A program made the position numbers and the translations under genes. From positions 496,001 through 560,000 of the forward strand of contig CAZXOG010000001.1 of the NCBI GenBank assembly GCA_964642315.1: DNA of 64,000 bases, read 5' to 3'. The stretch comes from JAGVDM01 sp964642315. GTDB taxonomy: Bacteria > Patescibacteriota > Gracilibacteria > Peribacterales > Peribacteraceae. Below, in pieces: positions 7,043-13,058 of this stretch. Within the stretch, counting starts at the first letter, position 1, and each line of letters starts with the position of its first letter. A model generated the notes under the pieces. It was given only the letters and a program-made list of their open reading frames with translations. It searched no databases and was not told the DNA's origin.

Positions 7043-8755
7043 ATGAATAACGTCTTCGATACTGATGCACCAAGAAGAACTGCAATCTATATACGAGTTT
7101 CTACCGAGGAACAAGACATCGAAGGATATGGTTTGGAAGCACAGAAAGGAGAGCTGCTGAACTACGTGAATAACAACAAATCATTGAAACTCATCACACA
7201 AAAGGACTGGATATATTCCGATACTCACACAGGGAGCGATGTGAATAGGGAAAGTCTCAACCGCTTACGTGAAGACGTAAAGGCTGGAAAGTTTGATGCT
7301 GTTCTCGTTTGGAAAATTGATCGTCTGTCTCGGTGCTTGCAGCACCTTCTGTTTCTCTTTGAAGAGCTTAAAGCGAAGAATGTGAGCTTTATCTCCATGA
7401 AGGAAAACATTGATTTCAAAGGTGCTATTGGCAGCCTTATTTTCCAAATCTTTGGTGCTATCGCACAGTTTGAGCGAGAACTTATTAAAGACCGCACTAT
7501 GATGGGAAAGATCGCCTCCGCAAAGCAGGGCAACTACACGGGCACATACATTCCTTATGGCTACGCGCCGGTGTACGAGAAAAAGAAGAAGGGTAAAAGG
7601 CTTGCGCTTGTTCCACGTGAACAACAGTGGGTGCAGCAAATGTATGAGTGGTACGTGTACGAGAAGTTAGGAGACGGACAAATTGCAAACCGCCTTAATC
7701 AGAAGTCGGTACCAAAGAGCAAGTGGGTAAAAGATCGTGAGACAGGCGTGTGGCACCAAGTTCCGTCCCTTGGAAAATGGACAACCAAAATGGTAACCGC
7801 GATCATTACAAATCCTCTGTATGCAGGGACGCACTACCCGTACTACAAGGATGAAAATGGAAACGAGCTGCCGCCTGATAAATGGATTGTTGTGCAGGTT
7901 CCAAAGTGCATTGATATGCTCCTCTACAGACAAGCTGAAAACGCACGTAGAAGCCGCGTGGGTGGCTCTACAGACACGCCGTACATGTTAAGCGGAAAGC
8001 TTAGAGACATGACGTTAGACTCGCCAAAGAACTTTGTAGGCGCTCAGCGCTCAAAGGGTGGGTTCAGCTACAGACGAAAGCAGTTTGATAAAGACGGCAA
8101 GCACTACCCCGTATTTGAGGTTGTTGGGGAAGCTATTGATGAAGTGGTTTGGAAGAGAGTGATGTTCGCATTGAAAGACCCAGAGCAGTTTATCAAGCAC
8201 TACCTGTCACGGGAGTTTGCAAACCCAGACAAGCTACAGAGGCTTGCTGACCATCTTGAGGAATTGAAAATGCAGCGCATAAACAAAGACCTAGAAATTG
8301 GCAAAATCGAAATTGCGTATCAGCAGGGGGTATATGACTTGGATAAAATGAATAGCAAGGTCTCCACATGCAATAAGCAAACAGCCGCAATTGATGAGCA
8401 GATCAAAAAAGTAGAGGACGAGCTCAGCTTGATCTCATCTCAGGGCATTGAGGTGCAAAAGCTACGAGAGGCTGCCAAGCAGGTGAAGTACCGGCTTGAT
8501 CACCTTGATCCAAAGCAGAAGAAGATCATCTGCGATCTCTTTGTGGACAGAGTGGAGCTACGGCGCACAGAAAATCCTCATGCAAAAAATAAAATGGATA
8601 GGTGGATAAAGACCATTCAGGTCTTCCTTCGGTTCAACCCCGACAAGCTCTCCATGCCCGTTACACGGGTTGAACCATCAAGTGTTTCATCTAAGCCAAA
8701 AGGTGAGGCTACTCACCCTCAGGATAAGAACTTTGGTGGGCGAGGGTGGGCTTGA
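7043..8755 (+). CDS. Large serine recombinase (integrase) of the element
   Basis: This is a site-specific recombinase expected to integrate and excise the element. The N-terminal resolvase domain (about residues 12-155) has the nucleophilic serine in YIRVSTEEQ (S20), followed by the LVWKIDRLSR active-site arginine block and the long E helix IFGAIAQFERELIKDR. The Recombinase domain follows (about 165-300), then a basic coiled-coil region (about 400-480). The total of 570 residues fits the large serine integrase class. The expected zinc-ribbon Cys pairs after YMLSGKLR are absent. The C-terminus (GGRGWA then TGA) is encoded by the 3' end of tRNA-Ile(UAU), so integration at this site completes the reading frame. 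No partner excision factor is recognised, though the HTH protein at 6163 could be one. Confidence 0.93.
   Translation: MNNVFDTDAPRRTAIYIRVSTEEQDIEGYGLEAQKGELLNYVNNNKSLKLITQKDWIYSDTHTGSDVNRESLNRLREDVKAGKFDAVLVWKIDRLSRCLQHLLFLFEELKAKNVSFISMKENIDFKGAIGSLIFQIFGAIAQFERELIKDRTMMGKIASAKQGNYTGTYIPYGYAPVYEKKKKGKRLALVPREQQWVQQMYEWYVYEKLGDGQIANRLNQKSVPKSKWVKDRETGVWHQVPSLGKWTTKMVTAIITNPLYAGTHYPYYKDENGNELPPDKWIVVQVPKCIDMLLYRQAENARRSRVGGSTDTPYMLSGKLRDMTLDSPKNFVGAQRSKGGFSYRRKQFDKDGKHYPVFEVVGEAIDEVVWKRVMFALKDPEQFIKHYLSREFANPDKLQRLADHLEELKMQRINKDLEIGKIEIAYQQGVYDLDKMNSKVSTCNKQTAAIDEQIKKVEDELSLISSQGIEVQKLREAAKQVKYRLDHLDPKQKKIICDLFVDRVELRRTENPHAKNKMDRWIKTIQVFLRFNPDKLSMPVTRVEPSSVSSKPKGEATHPQDKNFGGRGWA
8734..8755. 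other. Probable attachment-site overlap (recombinase 3' end / tRNA 3' end)
   Basis: These 22 bp serve as the end of the tRNA-Ile gene on the minus strand and as the last seven codons plus stop of the recombinase on the plus strand. The crossover of the integrase should lie in or next to this segment. The exact core dinucleotide cannot be told from one integrated copy. Confidence 0.6.
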
Positions 8756-8810
8756 ACCACCGACCACGGGCTTATAAGTCCCGCGCTCTAACCAGCTGAG
8801 CTACTCGCCC
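8734..8810 (-). tRNA. tRNA-Ile (anticodon UAU)
   Basis: The minus strand folds into a complete 77-nt cloverleaf. The acceptor is GGGCGAG/CTCGCCC, the D arm GCTC/GAGC, the T arm GGTGG/CCACC with loop TTCAAGC, the discriminator A, and the CCA is encoded. The anticodon loop CTTATAA gives UAU, which reads AUA. The last anticodon-stem pair is an A31-G39 mismatch, while the other four pairs are perfect. The 3' end (8734-8755) is shared with the tail of the serine recombinase gene, so this is the attachment site of the element. The leader carries a copy of the tRNA's own first 14 nt. Confidence 0.93.
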
Positions 8811-8848
8811 GAGATGTGAAGGAAGGGAACGAAGATGGAAGCTGCCTG

Positions 8849-8890
8849 CCCGCCGAAGCCCGAAGAGCGAAGGCGGGAGCTACTCGCCCG
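8849..8890 (-). repeat. tRNA 5'-end copy and hairpin in the tRNA-Ile leader
   Basis: GAGCTACTCGCCCG at 8877-8890 is an exact 14-bp copy of 8798-8811, which covers the 5' end of tRNA-Ile. Next to it CCCGCC (8849-8854) and GGCGGG (8872-8877) form a stem. On the minus strand these lie 40-80 nt upstream of the tRNA, so they would be in its 5' leader. They may be a remnant of an older duplication or insertion, or a processing or termination structure. Confidence 0.5.
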
Positions 8891-8992
8891 CAACCAAGTA
8901 TACAGGCACGGGAGCCGCAGGGTGATATTCGCCCGGAATCATCGTGCAGAGGCAGCGGAGCGAATGTACACTGCCGCCCATTTTTTCCGCAG

Positions 8993-9682
8993 ATGACCAC
9001 GGAAGACCCCAGCGAGAACGGCAATGCGTTCCTGGATACGCGCAATGCGATCGAATCCCGCGTGGGCGGCCTAGCCCGCCTGCTGCCGCACCCCAACCGC
9101 ATCTCCGGCCAGATCCGCCTGGCGCTCGCAGGGCTGGGGCTGCCGCTCCACATGGCAAGCAGCGTCGCGGGGACGGTGTGCTACTCCTTAAACCTCGTCT
9201 GCGACTGGCTGGATGGCATGTCCGCGCGTGTGAACAACCTCCGCACGAAGGAGGGGGAGAAGCTTGATCCGCTGGTGGATAAGGTGACGAACGCCGCGTA
9301 CCTCGCCTACCTCGCTGTGCGGATACAGGATGTTTCCTTCGCCGTCGCCGCCGCAGTGAACGTGATCGTGGATACCGTGTCGCAGCTGCAGCGCGGCGGC
9401 GTGCGCGAGCAGTGCGCGGAGGCCGCGCAGGCGGTGCTGCACCCCACGGAGTGCACGCCGGCGGGCCCGGAGGAGGGGATCAACGCCGTAAAGGCGAACA
9501 CCTGGGGCAAGGTGAAGATGCTCCTCCAGAGCGCGGCGATCGTCGTCGGCATGCTCGCCGGCGACAATGCAACCGCGCAGAACGTGGGTGTGGGCCTGCT
9601 CGGCGCATCTGCAATCCTCGGCACCGTGGGCACGGTGAAGCGCATGCGCAAGAAGAAGCGTGCGGAAGGGAACGAGACGTGA
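8993..9682 (+). CDS. CDP-alcohol phosphatidyltransferase family protein
   Basis: This is an integral-membrane enzyme of the family that joins a CDP-activated lipid and an alcohol (PgsA, PssA and relatives). The diagnostic signature D-x2-DG-x2-AR-x8-G-x3-D-x3-D is perfect at residues 71-96 (DWLDGMSAR, then EGEKLDPLVD). Hydrophobic helices flank it at about 42-70, 99-120, 175-192 and 195-212. The length of 229 residues is typical. The frame is open upstream to 8816, but ATG at 8993 is preferred. A TACACT -10 box at 8967-8972 gives a leader of about 15 nt. The acceptor alcohol cannot be told; phosphatidylglycerophosphate synthase is the most common role. Confidence 0.85.
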   Translation: MTTEDPSENGNAFLDTRNAIESRVGGLARLLPHPNRISGQIRLALAGLGLPLHMASSVAGTVCYSLNLVCDWLDGMSARVNNLRTKEGEKLDPLVDKVTNAAYLAYLAVRIQDVSFAVAAAVNVIVDTVSQLQRGGVREQCAEAAQAVLHPTECTPAGPEEGINAVKANTWGKVKMLLQSAAIVVGMLAGDNATAQNVGVGLLGASAILGTVGTVKRMRKKKRAEGNET

Positions 9683-9690
9683 CGGTGGAT

Positions 9691-10137
9691 TTACTTCTCC
9701 GCCTTCACCGTGACCGAGATCGGCACAGTGATGCCCTTGAAGGCAACCGTCACCTCGAAGGTGCCGACGGACTTGATCGGATCGGCAATCGTGATGTCCT
9801 TCTCCGCGATGTGCACGTTGCACTTCTTCATGAGCTCCTCGGCGATGTGCTTCTCCGCGATGGCGGCGTAGAGCTTGCCGGTCTTCGTCACCTTGCGGGC
9901 AAACGTGAGGGTCTTGCCCGCGGTGAGCTGCGCGGCGACCGCGGCAGACTGGCGCTCCGATTCCGCCTCCAGCGCGCGGCGCTTGATGTGCTCGGCAAAG
10001 CGGCGGCGCACGGTCGGGGTTGCGATGAGCGCCTTGGAGTGCGGCAGGAGGAAGTTCAGCGCATAGCCATCCCCCACGACGAGCAGGTCGTTTTTCTTGC
10101 CAACGCCTTTGACATCCTGGAGGAGGAGGACTTCCAT
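9691..10137 (-). CDS. rplI: 50S ribosomal protein L9 (bL9)
   Basis: bL9 is the elongated large-subunit protein that bridges neighbouring ribosomes. The N-terminal domain opens with MEVLLLQDVKGVGKK and continues to GYALNFLLPHSKA, the textbook L9 signature. A long connecting helix rich in Arg, Glu and Ala follows (about 45-75), then the C-terminal RNA-binding domain. The 148-residue length is standard. ATG at 10137 is chosen over an upstream in-frame start because of this signature. A TAGAAT -10 box at 10200-10205 would give a leader of roughly 55 nt. Some CPR lineages are reported to lack L9, so its presence helps place the genome. Confidence 0.97.
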   Translation of the reverse strand: MEVLLLQDVKGVGKKNDLLVVGDGYALNFLLPHSKALIATPTVRRRFAEHIKRRALEAESERQSAAVAAQLTAGKTLTFARKVTKTGKLYAAIAEKHIAEELMKKCNVHIAEKDITIADPIKSVGTFEVTVAFKGITVPISVTVKAEK

Positions 10138-10282
10138 GGGAGAGGAAGCGAGAGGAGAATTCCGAGCGCGAAGATGCACGCGGAAGTCATGGCCGCGGCA
10201 TTCTAGGGATTGGTTTCAGTCCCGTCAAGAGCATTGTACGAAATGGCAAAATTCCAGCGAGGTTTGCCACTTTGGAGCAAAT

Positions 10283-12499
10283 CTATAAAAGCGTGAACAG
10301 CCACGGGAAGAACGACCACCAGGACTTGCCAGGGGAGAAAACCCGGTGCTCGCGCGTGTACCAGTTGTGGAGTGTGAGGAACCGGTCGGAGTGGAGCGAG
10401 AGCTCCCCGAGCGTCACGCCATGGAGATTCTGGTGGTAGGCGAACGTGTAGAGCGGGGAGTAGAGGAACACCGCGGGCACGTCGTCGCGGATGACCTGCC
10501 GGAGCTCCGTGAGGGCGGCCGTGCGTTCATCCAGGTCGCCGGTCTTGCGGATGAGCTCCAGGAGCGAATCCGCCTTGAGCGACTTGTACTGCGAGAGGTT
10601 GTACGCGTCGAGCAGGAGCTCGTTCCTGTTCTCCGTCTGCTTCTGCACGCCGGAGCTGTGCCAGTAGGGAAAACTGTCCAAGTTATCGAGGAGCGACTGC
10701 CCGAAGAGGAGGATGTCGTAGTCGCGGCGGAGGAGCTTCTCCTCGAACGCGGCGCGCGTTTCGGGAATGTCGATGCCGACGTGCACGCCGAGGGAGCGCC
10801 ACTGCTCGGCGACCATGGCGGCGATCTTCGGGTACTGCGGCGGGCTCGAGCTCGTGAGGAGCCGGAGCGAGAGCTTTTCGCCCTTGCCGTTCACACGGAT
10901 ATCCGTGGGATCGGTTGGGAGCCTGCGGCGGAGCATGCCGTTCTCCAGGTAGAGATCCCCGACGGTGATGCGTTCGGCTTCGGGCAGTGTGCCCGCGCGC
11001 GAAGCGAGGAACTGGTTCAGGAGTTCCTGCTCGCGGGAGGCGGCGCGGTATTCCTTGGAATCGTTCGTGCGCCACAGGTAGAACGAATCGATGGTCTCCC
11101 CCTTGTCGTTCTGGAGCGTGATCTTGTTCACTCCAAGGTGCACCGCGCCGGAGCCCTGCGTGGGCAGTGCGCCGATCCATGCGCCGGAGAGCGTGGGGTG
11201 CTCGGTGATCGGCAGGTTGTTGAGCAAGCCGCCGGTAGAGCCGACTGCGGAGAGCGAACCAGTCACCGTGAGCACTGCGCCCGTATCCAGGTACGCAATG
11301 GGGCTCATCTGGAGCGGCCCCACATCGTTGGCATCGCGGATTTCCAGCAGCCGCTGGAGCCGCACCTTCTCCGGCAAGTGCCACTCGGAATTGAAGAGCG
11401 CCCCCTGCGCGGCGGTGGGATCGTACTGGTAGCGCCAGTCCGAAAGATCGAGCTCGAGGAGCGGAGTATCCACGATGACGGATTCCCCCAGGCTGTCCAC
11501 GATCGTCTGCTTGTTCGTGCCGAGCTGCAGCGCCAGGCGAAGCACCGGATCCTGGAGCATCGGCTTATCCAGGTTCAAGAAGAGCGCAACGTACTGCGGC
11601 AGCGTGTAGTTGACAGGCACGAACCGCCGCGGGACGAGCGGCTCGCCCTTCTCGCTCCGCGGCACGAGGCGGACGCCCTGCAGGTTGCGCAGGTCAGCGA
11701 GGAGCGTGGAGTAATCGGGAAAGATGCGGAAGACCACCCGTTCCAGGTGGTACGCGGGCTCAAGCGGCCGTGGGAAGCGCTCGAGCGTCACCTCGGTGCT
11801 GAGCTCCGTCTGCACGAGCCCCTTGAACGCGTACGGCCCAGCACCGACGGGGTGGAACCCGAAATCCAGCACCTGATCCATGCGCTCGACCGGCACGCCC
11901 TCGAAGGATCGCTTCGGCAGCAGGCCGATTGTCAGGTTGCTCGGGAAGAACCGGTACGGCTCCTCCAGCCGGAACCGGACGGTGCGGTCGTCGAGCTGCT
12001 CGATCTCCACCCCGCGAAAATTCTGCCGGAGGAGACTATTGGGGAACTTGGGATCCTGGAGCGTCTGGAATGTGAAGAGCACATCCTCCACCGTGACGGG
12101 GTGTGGATTCTCCGGTGTGGCATCGTGCCAGGAGAGCCCCTCCTTGAGCGTGAGCGTGTAGATACGCCCGTCGGAGCTCACTTCCATGGTGGCAAGGTCG
12201 TCCTCGATTCCCTGCGTCGTGGGGTTGTACTTGAGGAGCCCCGCGAACACGAGCGAGACGATGTCGCGGTTCACGTCGTTCGTCACGGTGAACCACGGGT
12301 TGAGGGGGAGCAGTTCGCCGACGGATCCCTCGATGTACGTGCCGCCCGATGCGGGGACGACAGTCGTGTTCTGGAGCTTGAAGATCCGGAGCAGCGCCGT
12401 GAGCGATGCGAGGGATGCGACAATGAGCGCCACGACGACCCACTGCTGCCACGAGAGCGTGGGGAACCAGGGCCGACGGATCTCGCGCGGCAACGGCAA
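10283..12499 (-). CDS. ABC-type peptide/nickel substrate-binding protein (SBP_bac_5 family)
   Basis: This is an extracytoplasmic solute-binding protein of 738 residues, longer than the usual 500-550. An N-terminal basic stretch and a transmembrane anchor (WVVVALIVASLASLTALL, about residues 20-38) come first and there is no lipobox, so it is probably membrane-tethered. The family signature for the start of the domain (GTYIEGSVGELLPLNPWF...DVNRDIVSLVFAGLLKYN) is clear at about 54-95. LTLKEGLSWHDATP and VTVEDVLFTFQTLQDP follow. No permease or ATPase gene is adjacent. The start is TTG, with TATACT 9 nt upstream, which favours this start over internal ones. Confidence 0.88.
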   Translation of the reverse strand: MPLPREIRRPWFPTLSWQQWVVVALIVASLASLTALLRIFKLQNTTVVPASGGTYIEGSVGELLPLNPWFTVTNDVNRDIVSLVFAGLLKYNPTTQGIEDDLATMEVSSDGRIYTLTLKEGLSWHDATPENPHPVTVEDVLFTFQTLQDPKFPNSLLRQNFRGVEIEQLDDRTVRFRLEEPYRFFPSNLTIGLLPKRSFEGVPVERMDQVLDFGFHPVGAGPYAFKGLVQTELSTEVTLERFPRPLEPAYHLERVVFRIFPDYSTLLADLRNLQGVRLVPRSEKGEPLVPRRFVPVNYTLPQYVALFLNLDKPMLQDPVLRLALQLGTNKQTIVDSLGESVIVDTPLLELDLSDWRYQYDPTAAQGALFNSEWHLPEKVRLQRLLEIRDANDVGPLQMSPIAYLDTGAVLTVTGSLSAVGSTGGLLNNLPITEHPTLSGAWIGALPTQGSGAVHLGVNKITLQNDKGETIDSFYLWRTNDSKEYRAASREQELLNQFLASRAGTLPEAERITVGDLYLENGMLRRRLPTDPTDIRVNGKGEKLSLRLLTSSSPPQYPKIAAMVAEQWRSLGVHVGIDIPETRAAFEEKLLRRDYDILLFGQSLLDNLDSFPYWHSSGVQKQTENRNELLLDAYNLSQYKSLKADSLLELIRKTGDLDERTAALTELRQVIRDDVPAVFLYSPLYTFAYHQNLHGVTLGELSLHSDRFLTLHNWYTREHRVFSPGKSWWSFFPWLFTLL

Positions 12500-12508
12500 A
12501 GCGGGGGG

Positions 12509-12514
12509 AGTATA
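12509..12514 (-). promoter_or_regulatory. -10 box of the substrate-binding protein gene
   Basis: TATACT on the minus strand ends 9 nt before the TTG start at 12499, a leaderless arrangement. Confidence 0.5.
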
Positions 12515-12558
12515 GCGGAGAACGCCTCACGGGGACACGCAGCCCGCAGAGCGGAACC

Positions 12559-12768
12559 TCACAGGTACCAGCGCAGAATGGAGAGCGAGAAGAATACCAC
12601 GGAGAGCCAGATCGTCGCCTTGAAGACGAGTTTCTCCGCGCCGCGGCGCTGGATCTGGAAGGAGCCGCCCGACCCGCCGAACGTGCTCGAGAGCCCGGAG
12701 GCGCGCGTCTGCACGACGATGCAGAAAGCGAGTGCAGCGGAAATAAGGATGTGGAGAGTCGCTAACAT
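12559..12768 (-). CDS. secG: Preprotein translocase subunit SecG
   Basis: SecG is the small SecYEG subunit that helps SecA-driven export. The 69-residue protein has two transmembrane helices (about 5-20 and 48-65). Between them lies the classic cytoplasmic loop VQTRASGLSSTFGGSGG, in which the Gly/Ser-rich segment before the second helix is the family hallmark. ATG at 12768 is chosen over an upstream start because TATTCT lies 7 nt before it and because the membrane helix then begins as in other SecG proteins. Confidence 0.93.
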   Translation of the reverse strand: MLATLHILISAALAFCIVVQTRASGLSSTFGGSGGSFQIQRRGAEKLVFKATIWLSVVFFSLSILRWYL

Positions 12769-12775
12769 CGTACGG

Positions 12776-12781
12776 AGAATA
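12776..12781 (-). promoter_or_regulatory. secG -10 box, leaderless
   Basis: TATTCT (minus strand) ends 7 nt before the secG ATG. Confidence 0.55.
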
Positions 12782-12816
12782 CGGAAATCTCCTGCCACTG
12801 ACAACGAATTCCTTGG

Positions 12817-12822
12817 TAGAAT
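12817..12822 (+). promoter_or_regulatory. tRNA-Val -10 box
   Basis: TAGAAT preceded by TGG (an extended -10) ends 10 nt before the mature 5' end of tRNA-Val. It is divergent from the secG promoter. Confidence 0.6.
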
Positions 12823-12832
12823 TCCGTGGAAC

Positions 12833-12910
12833 GGGTGGTTAGCTCAGCTGGTCTAGAGCGTCTGGTTTACACCCAGAAGGTCACAGGTTCGATCCCTGTA
12901 CCACCCACCA
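12833..12910 (+). tRNA. tRNA-Val (anticodon UAC)
   Basis: A full 78-nt cloverleaf with a 10-nt D loop: acceptor GGGTGGT/ACCACCC, D stem GCTC/GAGC, anticodon stem TCTGG/CCAGA with loop TTTACAC (UAC, Val), T stem ACAGG/CCTGT with loop TTCGATC, discriminator A and encoded CCA. All stems pair perfectly. Confidence 0.97.
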
Positions 12911-12917
12911 GAATCTC

Positions 12918-12944
12918 GGGATGGAAACCTACGGTTTCCCTCCC
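12918..12944 (+). terminator. Hairpin with CC-TAC-GG apex after tRNA-Val
   Basis: GGAAACC (12923-12929) and GGTTTCC (12933-12939) pair around the 3-nt loop TAC. Four more G-C/A-T pairs follow below one mismatch. No clear T-run follows. The same apex recurs at 30091-30119 and, inverted, at 35082-35112. Confidence 0.55.
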
Positions 12945-12999
12945 ACGCCCCCACCTTATCCCTTCGCCTCTCTCTTGAGATTTTGATTGCGAAGAATAC

Positions 13000-13027
13000 T
13001 TGACATAATTGTAAAGTAACGTATACT
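13000..13027 (+). promoter_or_regulatory. Consensus-like promoter of the surface protein gene
   Basis: TTGACA (13000-13005), a 16-bp spacer and TATACT (13022-13027) form a near-perfect sigma-70 promoter. The inferred leader of about 25 nt is pyrimidine-rich (TTTTGTCTCTTTCTACCTC) and has no Shine-Dalgarno sequence. Confidence 0.75.
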
Positions 13028-13058
13028 CACCGCCATTTTGTCTCTTTCTACCTCTTCG

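Larger units (their letters stand above)
1..8755. mobile_element. Integrated element carrying a type I R-M system and a serine recombinase, inserted at the 3' end of tRNA-Ile(UAU)
   Basis: This stretch is visibly more AT-rich than the rest of the window and holds only accessory genes: hsdR-hsdM-hsdS, a small membrane protein, an HTH protein, a doubtful small ORF and a large serine recombinase. The right boundary is clear, because the recombinase reading frame runs 22 bp into the 3' end of the tRNA-Ile gene and stops there (8734-8755). Insertion at a tRNA 3' end is the classic attachment-site layout. The left boundary is not certain and may lie outside the window. A 10-bp copy of the tRNA 3'-end sequence (CTTTGGTGGG) recurs at 32-41 and could mark it. 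That the element is mobile is inferred from gene content and context. Confidence 0.7.

Noticed and set aside
20..8760. Prophage interpretation of the 1-8755 element
   Set aside because: There are no capsid, portal, tail or lysis genes; the HTH protein's resemblance to terminase small subunits alone is not enough.
9412..10206. A 264-codon frame across the CDP-alcohol transferase and L9 genes
   Set aside because: It overlaps two recognisable genes in other frames and is Arg/Gly/His-rich nonsense.
10346..12856. An 836-codon plus-strand frame antisense to the substrate-binding protein gene
   Set aside because: It mirrors the codon periodicity of the real gene on the other strand, reads as Glu/Arg/Leu-rich low complexity, and runs across secG and the tRNA-Val gene.
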